A stretch of 64,000 nt of DNA from Methanohalophilus portucalensis (GCF_002761295.1 NZ_CP017881.1:1-64000), one strand, 5' to 3'. Positions 45,119-54,315 are shown, counted from the stretch's first letter. The notes: a model not told the origin generated them from the letters alone. Made by a program: numbers and translations.

Positions 45119-45940
45119 ATGCTCACAAAAAGAATCATCCCCTGTCTTGACGTAACCCTGGACGAAGCAGGCGGGACCGTAGTTAAGGGTGTGGAATTCC
45201 TTGACCTCAGGAAAGCCGGTGATCCGGTGGAACTGGCAAAACGCTATAATGAACAGGGCGCTGACGAACTGGTTTTCCTGGATATCACGGCATCCCATGA
45301 AGGCAGGGATACCATGATCGATGTGATCCAGCGCACGGCGAATGAGGTTTTCATTCCCCTGACCGTGGGAGGAGGTATCGGTTCGGTTCAACGTATAAGG
45401 GAGATTCTGCGTGCGGGTGCGGATAAAGTATCTATCAACACCGCCGCTGTCAAAAACCCGGAACTTGTGCGGGAAGGTGCGGATATATTCGGCTCCCAGT
45501 GTATTGTTGTTGCTATTGATTGTAAGCGCAATAGCGATATTGAGAACAATCCGGACAAGACCATTATAGAACTTGAGGATGGAAGCCGTGTATGGTATGA
45601 AGTCGTCATCTATGGCGGACGCAAACGTACCGGTATCGATACTGTACAGTGGGCCAAACAGGTGGAAGAACTGGGTGCAGGCGAGATCCTGCTAACCAGC
45701 ATGGATCGTGATGGTACCTATGACGGTTTTGACCTGCCGATAACCCGTAAATTGTCCGAGGAACTGGAAATCCCAATTATTGCTTCCGGCGGTGTGGGTG
45801 GCCCTGAACACATGCAGGAAGGGTTTGTAAAAGGCAAAGCCGATGCAGGACTGGCTGCCAGTATTTTCCACTTCGGGGAATATACGGTTGATGATGTGAA
45901 AAAACACCTGCGTAAGAACAACGTGCCTGTACGACCCTGA
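45119..45940 (+). CDS. hisF: imidazole glycerol phosphate synthase, cyclase subunit
   Basis: HisF condenses ammonia from HisH with PRFAR to give IGP and AICAR. The 273-residue TIM barrel has RIIPCLDV with catalytic Asp11, the second catalytic Asp in [15 protein letters not shown] and VGGGI, and [11 protein letters not shown] at the end. The start is close to a TATA-like TATTTAATAC (about 34 bases upstream) with no ribosome site, suggesting a leaderless mRNA. The MazG-like gene follows after 10 bases. Confidence 0.95.
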   Translation: MLTKRIIPCLDVTLDEAGGTVVKGVEFLDLRKAGDPVELAKRYNEQGADELVFLDITASHEGRDTMIDVIQRTANEVFIPLTVGGGIGSVQRIREILRAGADKVSINTAAVKNPELVREGADIFGSQCIVVAIDCKRNSDIENNPDKTIIELEDGSRVWYEVVIYGGRKRTGIDTVQWAKQVEELGAGEILLTSMDRDGTYDGFDLPITRKLSEELEIPIIASGGVGGPEHMQEGFVKGKADAGLAASIFHFGEYTVDDVKKHLRKNNVPVRP

Positions 45941-45950
45941 GGTGGCAGTA

Positions 45951-46238
45951 ATGGAAATAGCAGCCTTCCAGCAACTGATGCGTGATCTCTATCTGGAAAA
46001 CGACAAAAGGCGGGGTAAAACAGCGACTACCCTCTGGTTGGTGGAAGAAGTGGGTGAGCTGGCTGAGGCTATCCGGCGGGATGATCACGATAATATCCGG
46101 GAAGAACTGGCTGACTGTTTTGCCTGGATAGGGGCCTTGGCAAATCTCTACGGGATAGACCTGGAGGAGGTATTCAGCGAGAAATATCCGCAGAGTTGTC
46201 CCACCTGTGGAAAGAATCCGTGCATCTGCACGGATTAA
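45951..46238 (+). CDS. MazG-like nucleotide pyrophosphohydrolase with zinc-type tail
   Basis: The 95-residue protein carries the MazG motif EEVGELAEAI...REELADCFAW with the EExxE and ExxD metal ligands, so it should hydrolyse an NTP or PRPP-type pyrophosphate bond. The C-terminus CPTCGKNPCIC is a short cysteine knuckle not found in the basic fold. GAGGTG precedes the ATG; a GTG 9 bases upstream is less likely. It lies 10 bases after hisF. HisE belongs to the same superfamily, so a histidine-pathway role deserves thought but is not shown. Confidence 0.8.
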   Translation: MEIAAFQQLMRDLYLENDKRRGKTATTLWLVEEVGELAEAIRRDDHDNIREELADCFAWIGALANLYGIDLEEVFSEKYPQSCPTCGKNPCICTD

Positions 46239-46425
46239 AGTTATTCTTTAATTACAAAAATATATTTATTTATTTAATTACTGTATTCAATGTATTTATA
46301 GATTGGTAATTGTCATTCCCTGTCCAGTTCTATGTATGTGTCGCTGGAACTTTGTGGATGTCCATGTATATCAATGCGAGAGAAGGAACAATTCGCTTGT
46401 TATGTATCCATTCCGGGTATTTAAT

Positions 46426-46842
46426 TCACTCAATGGCATGATGGAGTTCTAATGGTTCTTTAGGATTTTTATTTACTTCAATAATCAATAACTCTAAGTC
46501 CAGGTCTTCTGGATACTCTCCTGTAATTTGTCTCTTTGTTATGCTGTTGTCCAAAGTAATTTTATATAAATAAGTGTCTTTTTTCAGACTAATGGGAGTA
46601 GGTTTCAATGTTTCATTTGGAGCTATATTGTATGTTTTATTAAATCTGGAAATATTTTGTGAGTCGAGTATTTCTACTGTTACTGAATGAGCTGTATTAT
46701 CTGAGTTGCGTATGAAATATCTCAGGGTACCATTTTCATTTTTTGTAGTATCTGTTTGATCTGATAATGAAAATACAATGAAGAAAGCTATCGATGCTAG
46801 TACACAGATGGCTATAAATGTATAAGCGAATTTTTTATTCAT
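46426..46842 (-). CDS. membrane-anchored extracytoplasmic protein, unknown
   Basis: The roughly 138-residue product starts MNKKFAYTFIAICVLASIAF, one N-terminal membrane anchor or signal, and continues with a beta-rich domain resembling Ig-like folds (SVTVEILDSQNISRFNKTYN, LYKITLDNSITKRQITGEYP). No Cys. The ATG at 46842 has GAGGAAG upstream; a start 33 bases earlier is possible. It lies in the second AT-rich island, 68 bases downstream of another small membrane gene. Confidence 0.55.
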   Translation of the reverse strand: MNKKFAYTFIAICVLASIAFFIVFSLSDQTDTTKNENGTLRYFIRNSDNTAHSVTVEILDSQNISRFNKTYNIAPNETLKPTPISLKKDTYLYKITLDNSITKRQITGEYPEDLDLELLIIEVNKNPKEPLELHHAIE

Positions 46843-46910
46843 ATGTTCTTCCTCGTAAACTTTGAAATATACCACTCAAGACAAGGTCTTCAGCTTAATT
46901 TGGAATTGGT

Positions 46911-47141
46911 TCAGTGATTTCCGTTCCTGTTCCATAATTCACTTTCAGAACGATTTTTTCTGGAAGAAGTAGGATTTCTTTTCCAATCTCCTGCATATTT
47001 AAATAAAATTCCGCATAGAAATGAAGTTGTTAAGGCTACTCCAGCAGATCTTGGGTTCCCTGATACGAAATCAATAAGTTCGAATAATATGATTATTAGG
47101 GATATTTGGAATGCTATTCCTATAACTTTGTTTCTTTCCAT
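46911..47141 (-). CDS. small two-helix membrane protein, unknown
   Basis: The 76-residue product has two hydrophobic segments (about 6-26 and 34-50) and a polar, Arg/Ser/Asn-rich tail. TGTGATGG precedes the ATG, a weak ribosome site. No family recognised. It belongs with the small membrane proteins of the AT-rich islands. Confidence 0.45.
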   Translation of the reverse strand: MERNKVIGIAFQISLIIILFELIDFVSGNPRSAGVALTTSFLCGILFKYAGDWKRNPTSSRKNRSESELWNRNGNH

Positions 47142-47725
47142 GCCATCACATTTTATTAGTAGGCTAAGTAAAAAGATGTTAAAGAGCAGTAAGAAATTTA
47201 AGTATTATTATACAGGTTATACCAATGTGAACCACTTTTTACTCTTATGTACACTAGTGCTGGATATGAAAGAATATTGGAGTATGGGATTCATACATCG
47301 AGACTTACATCAGAGTTTTGTTCATACCAGTACCAATTTTCTATTCCAAGGCCTATAATTATGCCCAAAGCTTCTGTAATTGTCACCGGTCCATCCGCAA
47401 GAATGCCTGTTAGATTATACAGTGTCAAAACCAACAACAATCTTGCTTTAGGGCGTTTTGGGGTCCAAGCCGACTCTGCAAATTCAGTTTGGATCCCTTT
47501 TCACATTATGGCAATGCGACATTGCAAAAATGTTTCTTAATCTATATAACTATTGTGGCCATATCCTCCAACTGTATGATCTGCAATAATAAAAAATGAC
47601 TTTGTAGAATATATCCTTTGTATATCATAGAGTGTTTGACATACTTGGCAAGTGTCCACATATTTAAAAAAGGATTTCTACAGAACCGTTTTGTTTTTAT
47701 TTATATTGTTATTAATTATGCATTT
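47142..47725. other. 584-base region with repeat copy and a weak minus-strand frame
   Basis: Between two minus-strand small membrane genes lies repeat copy A (47415-47665). On the minus strand a frame open from 47500 to 47291 lacks ATG and GTG; from a TTG at 47440 it encodes about 49 residues with a hydrophobic stretch (RLLLVLTLYNLTGILADGP) and ITEALGIIIGLGIENWYWY. There is no ribosome site. It could be the remains of another small membrane gene whose start region is inside the repeat. Confidence 0.4.
47415..47665 (-). repeat. 251-bp direct repeat, copy A
   Basis: It aligns without gaps to 48706-48956 (offset 1291 bases), about 90 percent identical by hand count, with a 50-base perfect block near 47462-47511. 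Differences are mostly transitions. The two copies lie in the same orientation on either side of a secreted-protein/small-membrane-protein gene pair. Confidence 0.9.
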
Positions 47726-47914
47726 TTACTTGAATATTGATGACACTATACCTGTTATAGCCAAATATATCACTACCACCATTAACCAATTAAGCAAAGA
47801 TAAATTTATTTCTTTAGTACGCTCATATTTTTTGATCATGTATACCAACAATACAAATAAAAAAATCTCGATAACTAATAGAGTTATATCAAGTCCAATT
47901 ATAAATGAAACCAT
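47726..47914 (-). CDS. small two-helix membrane protein
   Basis: The 62-residue product has two membrane helices (about 4-28 and 40-60) around a charged loop (KKYERTKEINLS). GGAGGG lies 3 to 4 bases before the ATG, a strong ribosome site that supports a real gene. It follows the secreted-protein gene at 48655-48002 on the same strand after 87 bases, the same arrangement as at 25.3-26.4 kb and 26.8-28.1 kb. No family recognised. Confidence 0.6.
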   Translation of the reverse strand: MVSFIIGLDITLLVIEIFLFVLLVYMIKKYERTKEINLSLLNWLMVVVIYLAITGIVSSIFK

Positions 47915-48001
47915 ATTCCCTCCAATATGACATTATATGCATTTCATAGTGAGTCATATAAAAAATTAAAAAGAAGGAGTCGTCTACCTCAGAAATTATT
48001 T

Positions 48002-48655
48002 TCAACTTACGTGTTCCCAGTCAGTGGAACTTATTCCATTGAAACTTGGTGGTGTAACACCTGATGGATAAACTCCAGAATACTGACCAATTACACGATA
48101 ATATGCTGAAGATGAATAATCATAAGTATCCTCGGCTTCAAGTTCGTAAACATTGTTTTCGGACTCAAGTTCAATACCAACGATCTCTTCATCCCCATCA
48201 TCACGCCATAAATGTGTGAGAACAGACATACTTGGTATCTTTGTATATGGGGTAGGTAACACCATTCTCTGCCAGGTTTTGTACGTAATTTCTGAACCAT
48301 CATAGTCCAACTCAGAATTCGCGACCCCGAAATAAACACTTCGTGTTAGTCCAGTGGTAGCTGTGAATGTTTGTTTAGAATCAGGCCCTTCTGCAGCAGG
48401 ATTTGTCCAGGATACTTCCATGTCATAATATGACTTTGTTGTTGCATCTGGAGATTTATCATAAGCTTCAGGGAACAACTGTTCAATATACTCTCCATAT
48501 GTAATATCTGTACCCCACAATTTATTTGCAAGTTCAAGTCTTTCTTTCTCTGTTATAGAGGCAGAATCTGAGTTTGCACTTCCCACCCCTACAAATAGTA
48601 TCATCAGCATGATAACCAGTGATACTACCATTGTTCGATTTATTGTTTTGTTCAT
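48002..48655 (-). CDS. secreted protein of unknown function
   Basis: The 217-residue product has a signal peptide (1-27, cleavage near SANS), then a mainly polar, Tyr/Thr/Ser-rich region, with an LWGTDITYGEYIEQLFPEAY helix near residue 55 and a strand-rich C-terminal half (about 85-217). No Cys in the mature part. GAGGTAA precedes the ATG. No family recognised. It starts 50 bases after repeat copy B (reading on its own strand) and is followed by a small membrane protein gene. Confidence 0.7.
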   Translation of the reverse strand: MNKTINRTMVVSLVIMLMILFVGVGSANSDSASITEKERLELANKLWGTDITYGEYIEQLFPEAYDKSPDATTKSYYDMEVSWTNPAAEGPDSKQTFTATTGLTRSVYFGVANSELDYDGSEITYKTWQRMVLPTPYTKIPSMSVLTHLWRDDGDEEIVGIELESENNVYELEAEDTYDYSSSAYYRVIGQYSGVYPSGVTPPSFNGISSTDWEHVS

Positions 48656-49259
48656 TTCTTTCTTTACCTCATTTCAATTTACTCCTGAGGCAAGACCCGC
48701 AAACCTTAAACTGTATCAAAGCCAACAATAATCTTGCTTCAGGGCGTTTTGAGGTCCAAGCCGACTCTGCAAATTCAGTTTGGATCCCTTTTCACATTAT
48801 GGCACTGTGACATTGCAAAAATGTTTCTCAATCTATATCACTATTGTGACCATATCATCCAACTGTATGATCCACAATAATAAAAAATGACTTTGTAGAA
48901 TATATCCTTTGTATATCATAGAGTGTTTGATATACCTGGCAAGTGTTTATATGTTTAATATGATTCCTTTTTATTGATTCCAATATCCTCCTTTGACCTT
49001 ATTTTCTTCTTACTGGAACGATGTTGGAAATTTGTTGTACATCTCGATACATTCTGATTTTAAAACATAATTAAGGTATTTCTGGTAAAACTTCTCAACA
49101 ACGAAGTGACTATATATTATACAAAACATTCTTCTCAAGATACTATTTTATATGGTTTCGACAACTTTTGTATATTATAATTTGAACATACTTTTTGTGG
49201 AAACAACCTCTAATAAATATTATATAGTCGCGTAGCTAATTACATTTGGGTGTATCATT
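48656..49259. other. 604-base intergenic region with repeat copy B
   Basis: The region separates the divergent secreted-protein gene and the PGF-CTERM protein gene. It holds repeat copy B at 48706-48956. Near 49217-49228 AATATTATATAG is a good TATA candidate for the gene at 49260, and GGGTG lies just before its GTG start. The rest is AT-rich and featureless. Confidence 0.5.
48706..48956 (-). repeat. 251-bp direct repeat, copy B
   Basis: This copy, read on the minus strand, ends 50 bases upstream of the secreted-protein ATG at 48655 and therefore probably contains its promoter or leader. It aligns without gaps to copy A at 47415-47665. Reading frames across the two copies differ at several amino acids and contain stops, so the repeat is probably not coding. 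Confidence 0.9.
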
Positions 49260-50246
49260 GTGAAAAATATAAAAGGTTCATTGAAGTTGTTATGCTTGTT
49301 GCTGGTGATGATATCCCTTGTATCAACAAGTGGCTGTCTTCGCTCTTTTGAAGAGGATAGCCAGTTACAAATAATCAATATTGACGTCATGGCAAAGGAT
49401 GTCAGGAGTGCTTTTGTCGATCTCAATGTCACGATGTATGTTGAAAATTATGGGGAGACTGCCAGCAATAATAATACGACCATGATCCTGAAGGCTTATA
49501 ATACCCGTACCGGGCTGCTTGAAATAGAAAAAGAAAGTTCCATTGGCAATATTCCTGCTGAATCCACACGGGAGGTCACTATACCCGTAAACCTGCCTAA
49601 AAAGGACGGTTATCGTGTGGTCGCACTGGTTTTTGAGGATGGCTCCCGGAAAACTGGCAGACAGATCACTCTGAATAATATTGAGGATTTGCAGGGGGGT
49701 CTGGAAACTCCGGGTGTTGAAATCAGTGGAATGGATTTCATGGTAAGGGAAGTTGCTGAGAATAAAGTGCTGATCCAGAATGATATCTATCTCACAAATG
49801 AGGGGGTTGGTGAAAACAAAAATTACCGGATGCTGGTCAAAGCCAGGGAAATGGATGCCCGCCTGATTGCTGATAAGGCGTGGACTGATACTGGCATTTT
49901 TGCACCGGATGAAACTGTGATCAGATCGGTCAATCTTAGCGTCCCTGACAATTACAACTATGCAGTTGAGGTAATTCTCTGGGAAGACAACACGATCGTC
50001 AGGCAGGGGGTGGATTATGTCCAGCTGAATCCTGAGAAGGAGATCGATAAGGACAAGTGGTTGCAGACAAAGGATATCGATTCCGGGGATTTTGTTGTTG
50101 AGGGATTCGGTGAGGCTCCCGCGGAAGAAGAATCAGCATCAGAATATCCGACTGAGGAGCCAGGTACACCTGGTTTTGAAATATTTGGTGCTTTGGTGAT
50201 GCTTTGTATGGTGTATTTCGTGGCAAGGAGGAATAAGGATGAGTGA
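49260..50246 (+). CDS. PGF-CTERM surface protein (DUF7490-like)
   Basis: The 328-residue product has a signal peptide with a lipobox-like STSGC near residue 25, two beta-sandwich modules of about 110 residues (DVMAKDVRSAFVDLNVTMYV; MDFMVREVAENKVLIQNDIY), an acidic linker and a C-terminal PGF-CTERM anchor (TPGFEIFGALVMLCMVYF then ARRN). The anchor marks it for archaeosortase processing and attachment outside the cell. The start is GTG with TTGGGTG upstream. It overlaps the next small membrane gene by 8 bases. Confidence 0.75.
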   Translation: MKNIKGSLKLLCLLLVMISLVSTSGCLRSFEEDSQLQIINIDVMAKDVRSAFVDLNVTMYVENYGETASNNNTTMILKAYNTRTGLLEIEKESSIGNIPAESTREVTIPVNLPKKDGYRVVALVFEDGSRKTGRQITLNNIEDLQGGLETPGVEISGMDFMVREVAENKVLIQNDIYLTNEGVGENKNYRMLVKAREMDARLIADKAWTDTGIFAPDETVIRSVNLSVPDNYNYAVEVILWEDNTIVRQGVDYVQLNPEKEIDKDKWLQTKDIDSGDFVVEGFGEAPAEEESASEYPTEEPGTPGFEIFGALVMLCMVYFVARRNKDE

Positions 50247-50481
50247 GGAAATTACTGATAACAGGAAAGACCTGGTGTACTATTTCAGGCAGGCGAGTTT
50301 TGCAATACTGATGCTTTTGATTCTGATATCGGTATTCAGGCTATATTTTGCCCTGGAAAATATTATCAGTACGTGGTTTGAGTACCAGTATGTGCCGATA
50401 TTCAGGGCCGTTTATAATCTGGTTGTGCTTATAGTAGCCCTGTACATTGTGATACACTATTTTGTCAGGAAGCAGGATTGA
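50239..50481 (+). CDS. small membrane protein, unknown
   Basis: The 80-residue product has two hydrophobic helices (about 16-36 and 54-74), with an amphipathic segment between and a basic C-terminus. AAGGATGAG before the ATG and the 8-base overlap with the surface protein gene show translational coupling. Function unknown; a partner of the surface protein is likely from context. Confidence 0.65.
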   Translation: MSEEITDNRKDLVYYFRQASFAILMLLILISVFRLYFALENIISTWFEYQYVPIFRAVYNLVVLIVALYIVIHYFVRKQD

Positions 50482-50548
50482 ACTGCTTTCCTTCTTCTTT
50501 TTTAGCAGGCAGCTTTTATATAACGCCCGTCCATATGCACACCAGACA

Positions 50549-52945
50549 ATGAACAAAAAACCTGAACTTCTTGCTCCTGCAGGCGACTACAATTCCCTGG
50601 TGGCTGCGGTCCAGAACGGGGCTGATGCGGTCTATCTCGGCGGTTCAGCCTTTAGTGCACGGGGCTATGCAGACAATTTCCCGGCTGACAATCTCGGGGA
50701 AGCGATTGATTATGCCCATCTTTACGGGGTCCGGGTCTATGTGACCGTAAATACCCTCATAAAGGACAGTGAGTTTTCGCAGGCAATTGATTTTTTGACT
50801 GAATTATGCAATATGGGAGTGGATGCGGTCATTGTACAGGATATCGGCCTGCTTGCCGCCTGCCGTAGCCACCTCCCGCATTTGCCCGTTCATGCCAGTA
50901 CCCAGATGACAGTACACAATACTGAGTCAGTGAAATTGCTGGAACAATACGGGGTAAAACGTGTGGTCCTCTCCCGCGAGATGAGCCTGGAAGAGATTGC
51001 TGCCCTGAATGATAACACGGATATGGAACTCGAGGTCTTCGTTCACGGGGCCCTCTGTATCTCGTATTCCGGGCAGTGTCTTATGAGTAGTATTATTGGG
51101 GGAAGGAGTGGCAATAGAGGCTACTGCGCCCAGCCCTGTCGCAGGCAGTATTCGCTTAGTTGTGACGGCGAAATTGTTGCAGCAGGCTACCTCTTAAGTC
51201 CCAAAGACCTGTGTGCAGCCCGTCTGATTCCGGAGCTGGTAGCAGCGGGTGTGGATTCTTTCAAGATAGAGGGCAGGATGAAAAGACCCGAATATGTGGG
51301 GGGTGTGGTCTCCATCTATCGCAAGCTTATCGATCGTTATTTTGCAAACCCCACAAAGTTCCATGTGGCCGAATCAGAGATACGTTATCTTGAACAACTT
51401 TTCAATCGGGGGTTCACTTCAGCCTACCTTGAAGGAGGTACCCGGGACATGATGGGTACCGTCTCACCGGGTAATCAGGGCATTCCCATTGGGAAAGTTG
51501 TGGGAATTGGCAGGTATATGGATCGTGCTGTAGTTTTCCTTGAGGAAGACCTGGCCGTAGGCGACGGGATTGTTTCGGGAGCAGGTGACGGTGAGAAGAT
51601 AGGTGTGATCTATCGGGAAGGCAGGCAGGAAAAGAGTGCCTCGGCCGGGGATACGATAGAGATCCCTTTCTCCGGAAGCCTGGAGGAAGGGGATATCCTT
51701 TACCGTACTCTGGACAGCCGCCAGATAAAACAGTTGCAACAGACATATACCTCTCCTGCACCACAACGTAAAATTCCGGTCATTATGCAGCTGGAGGCAC
51801 GGTTGGGTCATCCTCTAAGTCTTTCAGTGAAGGATAGGGATTGCAGTACCGTATCCCTGCATTCTGACTATGTGGTCGAGGCGGCCAAAGGAAAAGCAGC
51901 CTCTGAAAAACAGTTGCGCAAACAGCTGGCAAAACTGGGAAATACGGCTTTTGTTCCCTCCTCTATATCTATAGAAATGGATGAAGGTATTTTCGTTCCC
52001 GTTGGGGTACTGAATGATCTGCGCAATGATGCTGTGGACCTTCTGCAAAAAAAACGAACCGAACAATATCATCGGGAATGCAGCAAACCTTCCTTTGAGC
52101 CGGTGGATAGTAGTGCTGTATCCAATACAAACCCGTTGCTCTGTGTGGCTGTATCTTCGGTTGAAGATGCACAGGCTGCTGTGGCTGCAGGTGCAGATGT
52201 GATATATTTCGCAGGATTGCACATGCCTTCGGTTGATGAAATTGCTATAGTTAAGGAACAATGCCAGAGTTACGGAACATCTCTTTATCTTTCCACCCCT
52301 CGAATCATTAAAAACGGGGAAATGAAAGATCTTTTCTGGCTGCTGGAAGAAGCACGTGAATGCAGTGGGCTGCTTGTGGCCAACATGGGAATGATCGGGA
52401 TGGCATCGGAAAAGCAAATTCCTTTTGTTATAGACACCCAGCTTAATGTTTTCAACCATCATTCCTGCAGTTTCCTGAAAAACCTCGGGGCCCGAAGGGT
52501 CACGGCATCTGTGGAACTGACACTGGATGAACTCGGTCAGGTCGCTGACGGCTGCAGCGGTCTGGAATGCATCGTGGAAGGCAACTTCGAGGTAATGGTC
52601 TCAGAATATTGCCCTCTTTCGCACACTTCAGGGTGTTCGGATTCCTGTGGGGTGATGGAAAGTGTCCTGGTCGACAGGAAAGGTTATTCCTTCCCCCTGA
52701 AAACGGATGAATACTGCCGTATGCACCTGCTTAACTCCCGGGGATTGAGCATGCTTGATTACCTGGAGGACGTGATTGCCACAGGAGTTTCTGCTATACG
52801 TATTGAAGCCCGCTGGGAATCACCGGGTGATATCGGCAGTCTGGTTGGCCTGTACAGGCAGGTTCTGGACGGCAGGGCGGGTACAAAGAAAATGCGTGCA
52901 GGCAAAAAATATACCACTGGTCACTTCTATCGGGGTGTACTATGA
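50549..52945 (+). CDS. U32 family peptidase/RlhA-like protein
   Basis: The 798-residue protein begins KKPELLAPAGDYNSLVAAVQ, the U32 signature, with the TIM-barrel core and Cys-rich motif FVHGALCISYSGQC...GNRGYCAQPCRRQYS that binds an Fe-S cluster. A second U32-like half starts near residue 530 (VSSVEDAQAAVAAGADVIYF), ending with CPLSHTSGCSDSC and another TIM-type part. Related proteins hydroxylate rRNA or tRNA (RlhA, TrhP), although the name comes from a collagenase claim. An upstream extension of 29 codons lacks a ribosome site. It overlaps the next gene by 4 bases. Confidence 0.85.
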   Translation: MNKKPELLAPAGDYNSLVAAVQNGADAVYLGGSAFSARGYADNFPADNLGEAIDYAHLYGVRVYVTVNTLIKDSEFSQAIDFLTELCNMGVDAVIVQDIGLLAACRSHLPHLPVHASTQMTVHNTESVKLLEQYGVKRVVLSREMSLEEIAALNDNTDMELEVFVHGALCISYSGQCLMSSIIGGRSGNRGYCAQPCRRQYSLSCDGEIVAAGYLLSPKDLCAARLIPELVAAGVDSFKIEGRMKRPEYVGGVVSIYRKLIDRYFANPTKFHVAESEIRYLEQLFNRGFTSAYLEGGTRDMMGTVSPGNQGIPIGKVVGIGRYMDRAVVFLEEDLAVGDGIVSGAGDGEKIGVIYREGRQEKSASAGDTIEIPFSGSLEEGDILYRTLDSRQIKQLQQTYTSPAPQRKIPVIMQLEARLGHPLSLSVKDRDCSTVSLHSDYVVEAAKGKAASEKQLRKQLAKLGNTAFVPSSISIEMDEGIFVPVGVLNDLRNDAVDLLQKKRTEQYHRECSKPSFEPVDSSAVSNTNPLLCVAVSSVEDAQAAVAAGADVIYFAGLHMPSVDEIAIVKEQCQSYGTSLYLSTPRIIKNGEMKDLFWLLEEARECSGLLVANMGMIGMASEKQIPFVIDTQLNVFNHHSCSFLKNLGARRVTASVELTLDELGQVADGCSGLECIVEGNFEVMVSEYCPLSHTSGCSDSCGVMESVLVDRKGYSFPLKTDEYCRMHLLNSRGLSMLDYLEDVIATGVSAIRIEARWESPGDIGSLVGLYRQVLDGRAGTKKMRAGKKYTTGHFYRGVL

Positions 52946-53379
52946 AAGTATTCCTGTCAGGTTCTATCAGGGGAGGCAGGCAAAACCTCCCGGTTTATCA
53001 GCAAATGGTCCAGATTGTAGAAAGTCAAGGGCATGATGTGGCCAGCCTGCATGTGGCTGACCCACATGTTGAAGAAAACGAAGCAGGCATGTCCGAATCC
53101 GAAATTTTTGAAAGGGATATGCACCTGCTTGATGGCTGTGACTGCATGGTTGCGGAGGTTTCTCTTGCCTCCACAGGTGTTGGCTATGAGGTATGCTCTG
53201 CCCTGAACCTCGGTATTCCGGTACAATGTGTTTACCGCGAGGGTTCAACAGTTTCTGCAATGCTGCTGGGAAACACCAACCACCTGATCCTCCTGGATGC
53301 CTACCGTGAAGCAAAAGATCTTGAAGCCCTCATCCCGTCGTTTTTGGATTTTGTGAGCGGTGAAGATCAGGTGGAATGA
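52942..53379 (+). CDS. DNPH1/nucleoside 2-deoxyribosyltransferase-like N-glycosidase
   Basis: The 145-residue protein starts MKVFLSGSIRGGRQNLPVYQ, closely like the Rcl/DNPH1 family of 2'-deoxynucleoside 5'-phosphate N-hydrolases. MVAEVSLASTGVGYEVCSAL carries the catalytic Glu and its substrate loop. The enzyme would remove the base from modified deoxynucleotides, keeping the pool clean. Its ATGA overlap with the U32 gene implies co-translation. A strict choice between N-hydrolase and deoxyribosyltransferase is not possible by eye. Confidence 0.8.
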   Translation: MKVFLSGSIRGGRQNLPVYQQMVQIVESQGHDVASLHVADPHVEENEAGMSESEIFERDMHLLDGCDCMVAEVSLASTGVGYEVCSALNLGIPVQCVYREGSTVSAMLLGNTNHLILLDAYREAKDLEALIPSFLDFVSGEDQVE

Positions 53380-53456
53380 CTTTCCAGTCCAGCATGGATG
53401 AAAGACAAGCCCCTGCATTGGAAACAAATATATAATTATGCTGCATATTTTCGTGT

Positions 53457-53705
53457 ATGGTAGGATCAGAAATAATTCTCGTTCTTGTAGCTATTATTGT
53501 AGCTCTCATGATCTATAAGGTTCTCAAGACCGTAAAAGGGCTCATAGTTAACACCATTCTCGGCCTTGCCATAATCGTGGGAGCGAACATCGTTTTCGGA
53601 TTGGGTATAGCTTACTCGGCCGTGGTAATCCTGACATGTGCTATTGGAGGGCCCATCGGGGCCTTACTGGTTATCCTGCTCAACCATCTGGGAATTTTCT
53701 TCTGA
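53457..53705 (+). CDS. BofA-like small membrane protein
   Basis: The 82-residue product has three hydrophobic helices and the pattern GLIVNTILGLAIIVGANIVF...GGPIGALLVILLNHLG, which matches the pro-sigmaK processing inhibitor BofA family. Archaea have many members whose role is unknown, since the sigma-factor target is absent. Its last 42 bases overlap the 3' end of the convergent methyltransferase gene. Confidence 0.75.
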   Translation: MVGSEIILVLVAIIVALMIYKVLKTVKGLIVNTILGLAIIVGANIVFGLGIAYSAVVILTCAIGGPIGALLVILLNHLGIFF

Positions 53706-54314
53706 AGGTTTGCGGGCCACCAGGAAAATCGAATGGCGGGTATATTCCCTGCCTCTGAATATCTTTTTTTTCAGTCTGTTTTCTTTTTTACTGATATCCA
53801 GTTTATCAAAAAGACCCTCTAATTCTTCCATGATAAAATAGTGGTAGATAATTCCATTTTTGCGCCGGAATGTATGCTGCTCCACGGCATCCCCTCCATA
53901 GCGCATGTCCTCCCTGCCAAAAGCCTCGAAGATAAGTTTCCCACCCGGTTTCAGTACATTCGTCATCTGGTTTGCGGCCTGTTTTCTTTCCGCCTCAAAA
54001 AGGTGCTGGAGTACCCCCTGGCACAGTACCACATCAAAAGAGTTCTCAGGGAAAGGAAGTTCTGTAATGCTTGCCCTGCATAACGGCAATTCTGCCTTTT
54101 CCCGCAATCTCAAAAGGCCACGCTGGGAGACATCACAGCCCGCCATTATATATTCCTGAGAGAGGGGGATGGCATACCTGCCGTGGCCGCAGCCGGCATC
54201 CAGAATAAGTTCGTTTCCTTCAAGTTCCTCCTGCAGGGAGGATATATCCAGTGGTCCCGCCCACCGGACATGACGGTACTCCTCATCCCAGGCTCTGAAG
54301 TGTTCGTAGTTCAT
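53664..54314 (-). CDS. class I SAM-dependent methyltransferase
   Basis: The 216-residue protein has the SAM-binding motif LILDAGCGHGRYAIPL near residue 37, an acidic motif II, and FDVVLCQGVLQHLF (motif IV region), all of the Rossmann-like type. Substrate unknown. It starts 1 base after the lysS stop, so it is co-transcribed with lysyl-tRNA synthetase; a translation-related target is possible. Its C-terminal 14 codons overlap the convergent BofA-like gene. Confidence 0.8.
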   Translation of the reverse strand: MNYEHFRAWDEEYRHVRWAGPLDISSLQEELEGNELILDAGCGHGRYAIPLSQEYIMAGCDVSQRGLLRLREKAELPLCRASITELPFPENSFDVVLCQGVLQHLFEAERKQAANQMTNVLKPGGKLIFEAFGREDMRYGGDAVEQHTFRRKNGIIYHYFIMEELEGLFDKLDISKKENRLKKKIFRGREYTRHSIFLVARKPSEENSQMVEQDNQ

Positions 54315-54315
54315 A

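Noticed and set aside
47247-47540. 97-codon plus-strand frame containing VQADSANSVWIPFHIMA
   Set aside because: The same peptide appears in repeat copy B with nonsynonymous differences and a different upstream context; the frame has no ribosome site. It is explained by the 251-bp repeat.
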